From positions 20,039,501 to 20,103,500 of the forward strand of contig JALMGJ010000012.1 in assembly GCA_023362775.1 (NCBI GenBank): a stretch of 64,000 nucleotides of DNA. The letters are read 5' to 3'. Below the pieces are notes generated by a model. The model saw only the letters and a list, made by a program, of their open reading frames with translations, did no database searches and had not been told where the DNA came from. The position numbers were made by a program, and so were the translations under genes. Origin of the DNA: Charina bottae. Taxonomy: Eukaryota > Chordata > Lepidosauria > Squamata > Charinaidae. Of the stretch, positions 23,650-32,783 are shown piece by piece; within the stretch, counting starts at the first letter, position 1, and every line of letters starts with the position of its first letter.

Positions 23650-26600
23650 ATATAATAGTAATCAGATGAGAAACTCCACCCTCCAAATGGGAACAAGGTT
23701 GAGAACAACTGAACTATTTTTTCATGGAAGAAACATAGTATGTGACTCCCAGAAGTACGAGGGACCACCCCTAGAGCCCCTCCAGTGCAGGTAGTCCTTG
23801 CTGAATGTTCATCTGTTCAGCGACCGTTCAGAGTTATGACGGCGCTGAATGAAGGGACTTAGGACCGGTCCTTGAAGTTCTGGCCGTTGCAGCGCCCCCC
23901 CCAATCACATAAACTTCGGGCCCACCCACATTTGGCCACCCGACTACCCACTGTCGCCAGCTGCCCCCGGCACCGCCGCACCACCACACCGTGTGCCACT
24001 ACTGTACCAGCCGGGGCCTTCTTTTGCACCGGTGCAGCCGGGGCTTCTCTCGCGCCCCACCCAGGGCCTCCATTTGTGCCTCATCAAGGGCTTCCGTTCA
24101 TGCCCTGCCCAGGGCCTCCTTTCGTGAAAGAAGGCCCCGGCTAGAAGGGTGGTACTTTTGTTCCGGTGCAGCCGGGGCCTTCTTTCACAAGAGGAGGCCC
24201 TGGGCGGGGCATGAACGGAGGCCCTTGATGAGGCGCAAATGGAGGCCCTGGGCAGGGCACCAGAGAAGCCCCAGCTGGCGCACAAGAGAAGGCCCTGGCT
24301 GCACTGGCACAAAAGAAGGTTGTGCGAAAGAAGGCCCCGGCCAGTACAGTATGGCACACAGTGTGGCGGGCACAGCAGCGGTGGGCAGGGCCTGACAGCG
24401 GGGGCAGCTGGTGGCAGCAAGTAGGCAGGCAGCCAAAAGGGCAGAGATGGGGGGATGGGGGGAGTTGAAGTGGAGGCAGCCCCTTACCTTCTTCCAAGAA
24501 TGGCTTGGATCCAGGCGGGTCCTCGCCTAACGACTGGGTGGGATTCACTCAACGACAGCAACTGGGATTGAGGGAACTGCCATCGCTAAGCAGAGCAGTC
24601 ACGTGACATGTCACTTAGCGACCGCATCACTTAGCGACAGAGTTGCTTTTCCCAGTTATAGGGTCATTAAGTGAGGACTACCAGTATTTGATGTTAAATT
24701 ATAATTTCTAATTACCAGAAGGGAGAAAATGTTAATCAGTGGGGGAGTACTCACCTCAGTATATTTAATTATTCTAAATTAAAGCTAAGTTAAATGTAGG
24801 CTTTATTCTGGCCTTAAGTGTTTTTTTCCCTTGTTCCAGTCTGTGCTTGGAGTGTAGTTCTTATCACCCCCCTCAAAAGCCCTTGGCCTGAAAAAAAGCT
24901 GCCCAAAATAATTTCAAGGCTTGTATTGGTTTTTTATGGTAAATCTGTTAAATCCTTTTGGCCTCACGAGAAGCATGTCTACAGCTTGATAAATTGGCAT
25001 CTTTAATGATCTTGGGCCAGTGACAGAAGCTCACATCACAGGGCAAGGGCTGAGATTTATCATCTGCTGTTGCATCTCCGTATAACGGCCCTTTCCTGGC
25101 CTTTCGGGGTGGGGCCAAACACTGATGAAACAAATTCTCCACTTACTGACTCATCAACTTTTCCTGGGAAATGAGAAGCAGCAGCAATACTAGAGATGGG
25201 GAGATTGGGAATCAGCACTATAGTGATACTCCAAAAGTACTACTTGGCCTTTTCTTGCACAGGGTATTAAAAAAAATGTATTTTAAAGCATGCGTGCAGA
25301 ACAGCCAGAACAGTCTGGCTTGAGTATGCTCTTAGTTTCTGCTTGTTGAAAAACCGTTTCATCATCTTGCTTGTTTTTTTAGCCACCAAATGACAAACCC
25401 AAATGTCCAGAGTTGCCACAATTTCCATCATGTTTATCTACAACACACTTCTTTATATTTGTAGCTGTGCAGACGCTAGTGTTCATTGGTTACATCATGT
25501 ACAGGTAAGTTTGGTCTTCCAGATACGTTGCAAACAGGGATGACACTTGAGGAATAGAACTGGATGGGGGGCTCAGAAATGAAATCTGTCTGTTCTAAGC
25601 AAATACTAAAAGCTGATGAAAGACATAAAACTAAATTTTAAAACACACACACACACACACACAGAGATGCTGCTTTTCCCTGGCATCAGTGGATTTAAGA
25701 TGCTGGTGCCTTGGCACAAATACGCTGCTGCCATTATGTCTGCAGAGTCTTTGCTGTCCTATACCAAGCTATGTAAGTGCTTAGGAATTTTCAGAAGTGC
25801 ATTTAAAAAACAAAGTATAATTCATGTTCTCACTGTCACATGTTTAAGGATCCCTTTTGGTCTTTTTGCTAAAGATTTAAAACTCACTCTTGGGGTTTTG
25901 TGGCACTTACAACAGGAACCCTTCTTCACTCTGGAGATACAGAAACCCTCCCTCATCGAGGAAATGCTCGGTTCCCGTGCACTTTAGCAGCCTTTTGGAA
26001 CCTGCATTTACAAGGGGGCGTACAAAGGGGTAGGTGACAGCAGACAGGTCTTGACATCACTATGTAAATTATATAATTCACCTCATTGGTGTGATGGTGT
26101 CATAGCTTTTAACATCATCATGCTTGCACTCTATTCCATATTGTATAGTACTGTATTCTAGTACTATTCAGTACTATATTCTATATAGTCTATCAGCCTT
26201 TCTCAACCTTTTGACCCTGGAGGAACCCTTGAACTATTTCAGGGGGAACCTCTGCACATTCAGGTTCAAGTATAGGCCAGAAGTTACAAAATTATTGTAT
26301 TCGTTTCATGGGTAGGCCTGTATATATATATGCACTAACAGTGTTCTTAAAAGAAAGAATGAAACTTACCTCTTTCATGTGAAGTTGCCCGAATTTGAAA
26401 TATTTTTTTAAATAAATTGTGATCTCTCAGGGAACCCCTGGTGACCTCACACGGAACCCTAGGGTTCCACTGAACCCTGGTTGAGAAACCCTGGTCTATA
26501 TTCAAGTGTGTTCGCCTACTGCCAGTGGACAGTGATATTCCTGGAGGAGGGATTCTTGGCCTTGGTTTCACTTTTTTGGGGGGTGGAGTATTTTCTAAAA

Positions 26601-27853
26601 AAAGTTTTTAGGAGTATACAGTTTACTAGAGGCTTAACATGCTATGTTTGTGTTGCTTCTCATCAAGAATCAGCGGAAAGCTGGGCAACCACTTGGGCAT
26701 TTGTCGCCAACATTTAGCAATGGAATCTTGGGGATCTCAGGTGGCTATGAAATAGGGAGGGGGGCCATAGAGAAGTGGTCCCTGCTCTAAGTCAGGTTTC
26801 CCAAAATATCAAAGTAAGCTGCCTTGCAGTAACAGAGCAAGTATCTTTGATCTTTCCCTCGTCAGCATTCAAAATTGCCCAACCAACTTTTTTTTTCTCA
26901 TTCTAGAGCCAAGTTAATTGACCCAAAAACGTTGATGGTGATCAATATGTTTTAGACTAGAGCGACAGTGGACAGTGGACAAGATTCTAAGCTCTGGAAT
27001 GCACATCTTGTCATGGAAATGCTTAGTCGATGTCTAACCATTTCCCCCTCCCCTCCCCTCCCCTCCCCTCCTTTCATGGGTTTTAAATGTGGGGTCAAAG
27101 TTGGGAGGGACTGCTGTTTCTGTGGGGGTTGAATTTCAGGAATAAGCTGAAATGATGTAGGAGCTGGATGGATCCAGGGGTGTCCGGACTCAAGTCTTGG
27201 TAATGAAGCAAGCCTTTCTCAGCATGGCCTTCATTATAGAATTGTTATGTGAATAAAACTGGGACAAAATATTAAATAAGCTACCTTGAGCCCCTTGAGG
27301 AAAGATTAAAGTAGAAACGTGTAATGCAAGTAAAAAAATTTTCAAACAGCTGCAAGGAAGAATTAAGCACTGTCCCTTCCAATTCCTTTTGTGGGGCATT
27401 TCCCTTTTGCAACCCAAAATGGATAGAGTGCGTTCCTTGTATGTTATTCTAATTTAATTATTAGTTTCTCACTAAAAGGCATTTTGTGGGAAATAATATT
27501 GGTCCAAGTGGCTCTGCTTCTGTCGGTCATTTTACTGTAACCGATCTGAAGTAATCGTTAAACTTATTTCAGTAGTTGGCCTGAGTTGGTTTTGAGACCT
27601 TGAAGAGTGTAGTGAGCTTAATTATTTCAGATTAAGTGCAAGAAGGCCATGTTCAGCCGAAGAAGCTTATGTTGGGACCCTGCCAGGCTGCCCTACCACC
27701 TCCTCTGAATTCCAGAGCATTCCTGGATCTGAAAGAGTCACTGCCTTGTTGAGACAGACAAAAAGCTTTCTAAAGTCAGTTGAGCTAATGAGTTTATCTT
27801 TCTTTTGTGTCTGCAGGAGTCAGCAAGAAGCAGCAGCAAAGAAGTTCTTTTGA
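10087..27853 (+). CDS. LMAN1: LMAN1 / ERGIC-53, exons 2-13 (partial, exon 1 outside window)
   Basis: Type I membrane mannose lectin that cycles between ER and ERGIC and carries glycoproteins such as coagulation factors V and VIII. Exons: 10087-10241, 10327-10434, 14701-14762, 16374-16473, 17417-17540, 18608-18666, 20245-20377, 21445-21638, 21751-21821, 23071-23224, 25383-25504, 27817-27853. All have AG acceptors and GT donors and join in phase without a stop. Seen: legume-lectin core with GADGL, FFDSFDND and HYDHQND (Ca2+/mannose residues known for ERGIC-53), a Cys pair in SCQRDF and YEFCAK, a charged coiled-coil stalk (exons 8-11), the PKCPEL...PSCLS cysteines that link oligomers, one transmembrane helix (exon 12), and the C-terminal KKFF trafficking signal. 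The 439 visible residues plus about 71 from human exon 1 give 510, the human length. No exon 1 or promoter is present. Confidence 0.97.
10327..10434 (+). CDS. LMAN1: LMAN1 exon 3
   Basis: Exactly 36 codons, AIWYTEGQGL to FDSFDNDAK, between a GAACAG acceptor and a GTGAGT donor. Carries the Asp-Phe-Asn-Asp calcium and sugar site of the lectin fold. Confidence 0.95.
10505..10725 (+). repeat. tRNA-derived SINE, 5' truncated (Sauria/ACA type)
   Basis: In LMAN1 intron 3. Contains GAAACCAGGAGACTGTGAGTTCTGGTCCC (box B like region) and the conserved tail CAGGGTTGTTATTGTGGGG to AATAATAAAGGCAGG shared with copies at 22510, 30345 and 31665. Confidence 0.75.
11222..11292 (+). repeat. L2-like LINE 3' tail
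   Basis: GTAAGCTGCCCAGAGTCA followed by an AATAAAATAAATAA tail, the common L2/CR1-type 3' end of squamates. 10726-11221 otherwise shows no feature. Confidence 0.6.
11385..11740 (-). repeat. tRNA-derived SINE
   Basis: On the minus strand the head has a tRNA-like box A (GTGGCTCAGTGGGTAAG) and box B (GGTTTGAATCCC). The tail has GTCGGACACGACTA, resembling BovB 3' ends, and an A-rich end. Confidence 0.75.
11846..11979. mobile_element. Palindromic hAT-type MITE, family 1 (134 bp)
   Basis: Near-perfect palindrome with ends CAGTGTTTCTCAACC and GGTTGAGAAACACTG. Perfect 8-bp duplication ATATAACA at 11838-11845 and 11980-11987. An 8-bp target duplication and CAG ends fit hAT transposons. No coding capacity. 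Confidence 0.93.
11988..13011. other. LMAN1 intron 3, no recognised feature
   Basis: Apparently single-copy sequence; short open frames on both strands have no family signature. Confidence 0.5.
13030..14480 (-). mobile_element. Short L1-derived element (HAL1-like), 1451 bp
   Basis: An 18-bp duplication, CTGCTTTGTGTATTTTCT, flanks it (13012-13029, 14481-14498). The minus-strand 3' end is a poly(A) (plus-strand T run at 13030). The 5' part is GC-richer, like an LINE 5' UTR, and the rest is AT-rich with broken frames. Length and structure fit a LINE-mobilised element lacking ORF2, such as a half-L1; the assignment to L1 is inference. Confidence 0.6.
14701..14762 (+). CDS. LMAN1: LMAN1 exon 4
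   Basis: 62 bp after the strong acceptor CCTCACAG; encodes KNNPAVIIVGNNGRLHYDHQ plus two bases of the next Asn codon. Includes the catalytic-site His of HYDHQND. Donor GTAGGT. Confidence 0.94.
14965..15715 (-). repeat. L2/CR1-type LINE fragment
   Basis: Minus strand near 15500-15600 translates to VDYCNVLYMELPLKTTQKLQLV, the C-terminal RT segment of L2/CR1 LINEs. The plus-strand left end carries an (ATTT)n tail and CTGGGTGGTGTACGGTAATAAA, the reversed 3' end. Degraded. 15716-16373 shows nothing recognisable. Confidence 0.65.
16374..16473 (+). CDS. LMAN1: LMAN1 exon 5
   Basis: Completes the Asn codon, then encodes DGSTQALASCQRDF to YYQKTLT. Contains the first Cys of the lectin-domain disulfide. 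Donor GTAAGT. Confidence 0.94.
16979..17241. mobile_element. hAT-type MITE, family 2 (263 bp)
   Basis: Ends CAGAGCTTTCCAAACT and AGTTTGGAAAGCTGTG are inverted. Perfect 8-bp duplication GTCTAACT (16971-16978, 17242-17249). In LMAN1 intron 5. Related copies at 31855, 45859, 48495 and 61233. Confidence 0.93.
17417..17540 (+). CDS. LMAN1: LMAN1 exon 6
   Basis: VLINNGFTPDREDYEFCAK to SAATGGLA plus one base. Contains the second disulfide Cys (YEFCAK) and the GISAATGG strand typical of L-type lectins. Donor GTGATT is weaker than the consensus. Confidence 0.94.
17541..18607. other. LMAN1 intron 6, no repeat recognised
   Basis: Single-copy-looking intron sequence; no structure of note was seen. Confidence 0.5.
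18608..18666 (+). CDS. LMAN1: LMAN1 exon 7
   Basis: Encodes DDHDVLSFLTFQLTEPGK plus two residues. Two in-phase donors are possible: GTGGTA at 18664 or GTAGGT at 18667. The second is the better donor and makes this segment the same length as human LMAN1, so the exon is ended at 18666. Confidence 0.88.
19071..19127 (-). ncRNA. Hammerhead-like ribozyme motif, Penelope A left arm
   Basis: Minus strand: CUGAAGA core, a 7-bp stem GCUCCUU/AAGGAGU with GGAU loop, then GAAACGUUUC. Flanking CUCAGA and UCUACUGAG can form stem I. One extra A separates the core from stem II, unlike the classical hammerhead. Activity is untested. Confidence 0.5.
19598..19654 (+). ncRNA. Hammerhead-like ribozyme motif, Penelope A right arm
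   Basis: Same fold on the plus strand: CUGAAGA at 19609-19615, GAAAC at 19635-19639, cleavage predicted after GAAACGUU. Confidence 0.5.
20245..20377 (+). CDS. LMAN1: LMAN1 exon 8
   Basis: PPPDTEIAEKDKEKY to PDVQGQP. Begins the charged helical stalk (heptad-like EEFEHFQQELDKKKEEF) that oligomerises ERGIC-53 and contacts MCFD2-bound cargo complexes. Donor GTAAGT. Confidence 0.95.
20378..21444. other. LMAN1 intron 8, nothing recognised
   Basis: No repeat family or conserved structure was identified by eye. Confidence 0.5.
21445..21638 (+). CDS. LMAN1: LMAN1 exon 9
   Basis: Largest visible exon: DDLFETVSDRELRQIFEGQ through RRYVSAVTEEISKRG to HQGQ. Continuous helical stalk. The next intron is only 112 bp. 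Confidence 0.95.
21751..21821 (+). CDS. LMAN1: LMAN1 exon 10
   Basis: VSQLELDSVVKTQEEVLRQV to EMK (last codon split). Acceptor AAATTTAG, donor GTAAGG. Stalk coiled coil. Confidence 0.94.
22510..22888 (-). repeat. Sauria-type tRNA SINE with internal duplication
   Basis: Minus strand starts GAGAGCCAGTTTGGTCTAGTGG (box A) and contains GAGTTCTAGTCCCGCC (box B). The segment from ACTGGCCCAA to CTCCTGGTTTC occurs twice, about 110 bp apart, so the SINE carries a partial tandem duplication. In LMAN1 intron 10. Confidence 0.82.
23071..23224 (+). CDS. LMAN1: LMAN1 exon 11
   Basis: NSMGETLRLVSGIQHP to VKRDIEHLVQRNM. Acceptor CTTTCCAG, donor GTATCT. End of the stalk. Confidence 0.95.
23470..23652 (+). 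repeat. L2-like LINE tail with (GAGT)n and (AAAT)n
   Basis: GTTAACCGCCCAGAGTCAC and GATGGGCGGCTATATAAATT mark an L2-type 3' end. It runs into about eight GAGT units and about seventeen AAAT units. Confidence 0.75.
23788..24684. mobile_element. Tc1/mariner-like MITE with GC-rich internal expansion (897 bp)
   Basis: Ends CAGGTAGTCCTTGC and GTGAGGACTACCAG are inverted, with TA following the right end. The family is seen again at 58604-58975 and 29790-30201. The centre (23990-24440) is a GC-rich inverted duplication built on CCGGGGCCTTCTTT and its complement, absent from the other copies. It lies in LMAN1 intron 11. Confidence 0.7.
25383..25504 (+). CDS. LMAN1: LMAN1 exon 12
   Basis: PPNDKPKCPELPQFPSCLST, then a hydrophobic transmembrane helix (FFIFVAVQTLVFIGYIMY). 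The two Cys residues match those that form interchain disulfides in human ERGIC-53. Donor GTAAGT. Confidence 0.96.
25642..25664. repeat. (AC)n microsatellite
   Basis: About 11 dinucleotide units just after LMAN1 exon 12. Confidence 0.9.
26194..26493. mobile_element. hAT-type MITE, family 3 (300 bp)
   Basis: Ends CAGCCTTTCTCAACC and GGTTGAGAAACCCTG. An inverse-oriented relative is at 44828. It inserted at a GTCTAT site, like other copies here; the duplication is eroded. LMAN1 intron 12. Confidence 0.78.
27817..27853 (+). CDS. LMAN1: LMAN1 exon 13, terminal
   Basis: Completes Arg, then SQQEAAAKKFF and TGA (27851-27853). KKFF is the cytosolic signal: Lys-Lys for COPI retrieval and Phe-Phe for COPII export. 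Confidence 0.97.
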
Positions 27854-29540
27854 TGGCCACTCTATTGTGCATTCCAGAGGTGCATGGAAAGCATTGCACT
27901 AGTTGCAGAGGAGGGAAAGCTTAGTGTTTAAAATGCTTCAATATTTTAAATTATTGAGTTTTTTTTAACCAAGTACACTGAATTCTGGATTACGATGTTA
28001 TAAAACTGACAGATTCCAAGGCAGAAAGGAGGCAAATTCTGTCTTGGAACTTCCAGGAGAGATGGATGGATGGAATATGCCTGTACTTGATTGTCAAAAT
28101 ACATCCCAGGTAGGGTCTTGGTACAGGAGTATTTCTCACACCTATTTTTACATTCTTATTTGGGGAGATTGTGGAAGGCAGAAAGACTTGCTGTAAAATA
28201 TTTGTTGTATGTCTGAGGGGGTGGGGGGAGGCAGGCAGGCAGTGGGATTCTGAAACTGCATTCCCCTTTAGAGTTTTAAGAGATTGCAAAAAAAAAGTCA
28301 CTTAACCTTGTGGGCAGCGATAGATGAGCAGAGGTTTAATATTGTCAATCCAACTTTAAAAAAATAGACTTGCAGAAACAGTGATCAGCAGGGGTATTGA
28401 ATGAAGGAGTTTGTAGAACAGCTCAATTCTTAAAGGTGCAATTTTTCTGTGTAGAAAAAGATAGGAAGGAACAAGCTCTTTCTAGCATGTTTTGATACAG
28501 TTCTTTGTATTCACATTGATCATACTTTTGTAAAAGTGTTATTTAATCTCTCTTCAACGAAGAGATCCTAGCTTGCATGATCTTGAAATTCATCTGACTT
28601 GGGAGAATATGGTACAGCAGTGATCTTCAAAATGTATTCATTGAACATTATAAATCACGCCAACCTTGCATTGAATTGTTCGAAGTGTTATGGTCCTCTC
28701 CAAAGCCAGGAATATTATGTATATACTGTACACTGATGGCATTGTTAAAAAAATTCAAGCTTGTTCTCCTGTTTTTACTGAACCAGTATTGTTCTTAATC
28801 TGCAAGTATTCTTATGTCTTACCCACCTTTATTATGTAATCCTTCTTAAGGCAGTTCCAGAACAGCAAATGTGAATTGTCTCTGCCCTGCATTTTGTCCT
28901 TGTAGTGTTGACTTGAAACCTCATTTTTATGCACGTGGAAATGATAATTGAATAGTTTTCAAATATTGTTAAGTGTTCAAATTCCTCTAAACTTAAAATA
29001 TTAAAAGGCAAGCAATGTCTACTCTATCCAGTATTACATATGTTGAAGGTGTTGTTTGCAATTTTGAGAAACAGAACAAATCTATGCAATTCTCTCACTT
29101 TGAAGATATTGGTAGCATTATGTTAGGATTTACAAACTGGAAGTTTTCCATCAAGTTTTTAAAAGCATGTAACTGCAAAGTACCTTTCTGCAACTCACAA
29201 TTGAGGACAAGCAAGCAGACTTATTTTTATCAACCAAAATCACTCAAAAGGGCCATTATCCATTCTGTTTCACACCAGCAAATATTTTTACAGGTGCCTT
29301 GGACAAATAAGAACCAAACGTATGTTGTAAAAATTACCTACTACTCAAGGGGTTGTGAGATTTGAATTTTCACTAAAGAAGACACTGCTTTTTCTTATGC
29401 AGAAAAATGTGGATTCTGTTGCGTTTTTCTTTTGAATATACTTGGGTCAGGATGCAGACCTTGTAGATAAACATCTATATTTTATTTTGACGTAATGTGA
29501 ATCTACCCAGCCGAGAATTAAAATATTGAAGCAATCGGTG
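27854..29540 (+). other. LMAN1: LMAN1 3' UTR (end approximate)
   Basis: Downstream of the TGA the sequence is unique, AT-rich and lacks recognisable repeats up to about 29.5 kb. An ATTAAA at about 29517 is a plausible poly(A) signal. The true 3' end cannot be fixed without transcript data. Confidence 0.5.
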
Positions 29541-29789
29541 GTATTGTATCTTCTGTTCAGAGGGGATAAAGCCATACTCAGAAGCGTTGTTAGACTGGAA
29601 TTAATATCCCAGCAATTACAGATTTTATGTTAGGAAGAACGTTAGGAACAAAAACTGCCAGAACACGGCCAGACAGCCCAGAAAACCCACAACAACCATA
29701 CAGATTTTACCTTCACTACGAGTGGACAGATTCCAATATAAGGTTCCTCATGGTCCCAACAAATACATAAAATGCACGTACACGGGCCC

Positions 29790-30201
29790 GGAATTTCCAT
29801 CATAAGTTGTTGCAGTCATAAGTCGAGTCACCACGTGACCTGACCCAATTTTACGACCATTTTTATGGGGTTCGTTAAGCAAATCACTGTGGTCATTAAA
29901 AGCAAATCACGGGTCATTAAGCAAATCACTGCAGTCGTTAAGTGAATCCAGCTTCCCCAATGGGCGTTTTTTGCTGGAAAACAAAAAAGTTGCAAAATGT
30001 GATCACGTGACCACAGGATGTTGCAACCAGTCGTAAATGTGAGCTGGTTGTCAAGTGCCTGAAATGCGATCATGTGACTGCGGGGGAGTGCAACGTTTTA
30101 AGACGCTTGGAAGTGCTTTGCAGGCCGTAAAGCACTCATTCCGAGGCCATCGTAACTTTGGACCATCATTAAACAAACGGTCGTAAGTCAAGGACTGGCT
30201 G
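29790..30201. mobile_element. Mariner-like MITE, diverged copy
   Basis: Contains repeated CATTAAGCAAATCACTG motifs, GATCACGTGACC, and an end CGTAAGTCAAGGACTGGCTG followed by TA. Same family as 58604-58975. Left end eroded. Confidence 0.65.
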
Positions 30202-30344
30202 TACTTGTGAAAGGTTGTTACCCGATAACTTGCATTTTCACACATCTATATCCCTGTGTGGCATATAACTAAACATTTCTAGTCCCATTTTGAAGTTCAG
30301 TAGGCACATTTTATGACTTGCCCATCCTTTTCATTATGGCATCA

Positions 30345-30515
30345 ATTTTTTTTTATTTTTTATTTTTTTTAATTTTTATCCCGCCTTTATTATTTTTATA
30401 AATAACTCAAGGCAGCGAACATACCTAATACTCCTTCCTCCTCCTATTTTCCCCACAACAACAACCCTGTGAGGTGAGTTGGGCTGAGAGAGAGTGACTG
30501 GCCCAAGGTCACTCA
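30345..30515 (-). repeat. tRNA SINE fragment (Sauria/ACA type)
   Basis: Minus-strand 3' part: ACCTCACAGGGTTGTTGTTGTGG to AAAGGCGGG and A/T-rich tail. tRNA head missing. Confidence 0.75.
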
Positions 30516-30689
30516 GCCAATCAAAAATATTTTACAGGCCCATCATGCACATTTTGAGATTGCAACATTGATGTTCTTAATTTTCACAAACTTGTTAATG
30601 AATTGATGCATACTGCAGCAGGATTTTTAAAAAAGTGATGTTAAACTTTGAACTTTAGTAACTTTGACACAGTAAAGCTGATAGAAGAG

Positions 30690-31349
30690 AGACAGGTGTA
30701 GTGGTTAAGGCACTGTGATGGTCCTGATCCTTTAGCTATTAATTCAGAGACTCTTTCTACAAGCCATCAAAGGATAGGAAAGAGTTCTTTATTAAAGCAA
30801 GTGATCATTTCCAATGCAAAGACTAGACAGAAAAAGCCCGCGCAAAACGGCAGTTACCTCCTCCACCTTTGTGACAGCCCCCCCATTGGGGAATTCACTT
30901 TGTGACAGCCCGTCCCTACATTCTCACAGTTTCCATACTTTCCAGTCACAAATTCTTCACTAACAAGCTGATAGCACCATTCGGCTGACCTTGGTGTCAG
31001 GCCATTCAACTAAACAACCCTAATCAACATTCCTAACGGCCCTGCATGTATGCCAGACTACTACAAAGCATTCCTAACGGCCCTGCGGGTATGCTAAACT
31101 AATTACTACAACCCCATAACTATGCTGGCAGGATGTTCCATCCTGACAGGCACCAGCCTAGAAACCGAGAGGCTGTGAGTTCTAGTCTTGCCATGGGCAC
31201 CGAGCCAGCTGGGTGGCCTTGGGCCAGTCACACACACACACAGCCATAGAAAGGAGGCAATGGCAAACCACTTCTGAAAAAACTTGCCAAGAAAACTGCA
31301 GGGACTTGTCCAGGCAGTCACCAGAAGCCAGCACTACCCAAAAACACGG

Positions 31350-31380
<31 letters not shown>
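30690..31380 (+). repeat. Sauria SINE split by a solo LTR
   Basis: Head GACAGGTGTAGTGGTTAAGGCAC (box A) continues after the LTR with CAGCCTAGAAACC and GAGTTCTAGTC (box B), then a BovB-like SINE tail (GGCAATGGCAAACCACTTC) and (AC)n at 31350-31375. Confidence 0.85.
30714..31148 (-). mobile_element. Solo LTR (435 bp)
   Basis: On the minus strand TGTCAGGATG ... CATCACA, with GGCAC duplicated at 30709-30713 and 31149-31153. An AATAAA lies on the minus strand near 30790. No internal retroviral sequence remains, so it arose by LTR-LTR recombination. Family not assigned. Confidence 0.85.
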
Positions 31381-31382
<2 letters not shown>

Positions 31383-31664
31383 AAACCCTGAGAGAAAGCC
31401 AATAATTGCAGAATTCTCTTAACTAGAAGTACAATTCATTTGCTGGCAAAATGTACAGTTTTTCACAGAAACTTTGGAAATGTAATTGCCGACTCTTGTA
31501 TGCTTTTGAAGAACACTATTTGTTTTCAGATTAAAACATCTAAGTAAATCAGAATTTTATTTGAATAAATAAGTTATTCTTAGGAAATTTTGGTGAGATT
31601 TGTAATTTCGCAAAGGTGCATGCTGATGACGAAAGAAAGACCATTAATTTACTCTTCAGATTTT

Positions 31665-31830
31665 ATTTTTATTTATTTTCTATCCCGCCTTTATTATTTT
31701 TATAAATAACTCAAGGCGGCGAACATACCTAATCCTCCTTCCTCCTCCTACTTTCCCCACAACAACAACCCTGTGAGGTGAGTTGGGCTGAGAGAGAGGG
31801 ACTGGCCCAAGGTCACCCAGCTGGCTTTCA
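31665..31830 (-). repeat. tRNA SINE fragment
   Basis: Minus-strand copy of the same SINE 3' region as 30345, retaining GCCAGCTGGGTGACC but no complete tRNA head. Confidence 0.75.
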
Positions 31831-31854
31831 GGCCTATTCTTTTATTCTTTAACT

Positions 31855-32140
31855 CGGGGCTTTCCAAAGTTTTCCCGCGGCGACACACTATCGGTGGTGC
31901 GCAAAAACCTAAAAGTGCCACCGCCGCTTTTGGTTTTTGCGTGCCGCCGCCACTGCAGCGCTTTCAGATTTTCACGCGCCGCAGCGGTGGCGGCAGCAGT
32001 GTCCTTGTGTGCCGTGCGAAAACCCGGAAGCGCTGATGGCCCAGCGGCGCGCCATCAGCGCTTCCAGGTTTTGACGCAACACACCTGGGCCCAGCAGGCG
32101 ACACACTTTTGTGTTGCGGCACACAGTTTGGAAAGCTGTG
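31855..32140. mobile_element. hAT-type MITE, family 2 (286 bp)
   Basis: Ends CGGGGCTTTCCAAAG and GTTTGGAAAGCTGTG. Duplication imperfect (CTTTAACT / ATCTAACT). CpG-rich core. Confidence 0.8.
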
Positions 32141-32641
32141 ATCTAACTTCTAATCCTCTGCCTACAAATTAGAAGATGGTAACATTCCATCCAGACTAAG
32201 ATACTGAAAAATCTCTGACTGAGATTCGATTTTCATGAGAATAGTAGCCAAACTCCCCCATCTTCAGGCTGAGCGTTTCCACATATGAAGCTTCTTTGTT
32301 GGCATGTGATTTATCTAGCTGGGGTAATTTCAATCACCTCAATTAAAAATAATGGGAAGTTGACATGCTGCAAAGAATGCTTCTGGATCTCAGCGTTAGT
32401 AGAAAGTAAAAATGGTGAGTAGCTGCACCCAATGCTTTGCTTGAAAGTATGCCCACCTCCATCCTCTCTACTCCAAACCCTGAAAGTGAACTGGGATGAT
32501 AGAAAACATTCTCTGGGGCTGGAGAAAGATGCCAAGGGACAATTTTACCAGTATGCCACCTGAGAAGCGGATGTCTATGAAGGTTCTCAGTCATCCAGGT
32601 GGAATTGTCTGTAGCTTGAATCATGTCAACTGGATTTCTAT

Positions 32642-32698
32642 TTTCTCAGTGGAAACGTTTCGCTCCTTATCCAAGGAGCTTCTTCAGTCTGAGCAAAG
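32642..32698 (-). ncRNA. Hammerhead-like ribozyme motif, Penelope B
   Basis: Best-preserved copy on the minus strand: CUGAAGA, perfect 7-bp stem GCUCCUU/AAGGAGC with GGAU loop, GAAACGUUUC, and outer pairing of UUUGCUCA with UGAGAAAA. Confidence 0.52.
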
Positions 32699-32783
32699 TT
32701 AGTAAGGGAATCCTAAATATGTTTCTAGGTAGCTGTGTGACCTTACACCTGGGGCTAGGTCATGGTTATATTGAGATGTTATT

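Noticed and set aside
23872..24548. Long Pro/Arg-rich open frames on both strands
   Set aside because: They come from a GC-rich inverted repeat inside a MITE.
26186..26501. Exact 8-bp duplication around the family 3 MITE
   Set aside because: Flanks TAGTCTAT and GTCTATAT align only with a shift; the edges are eroded.
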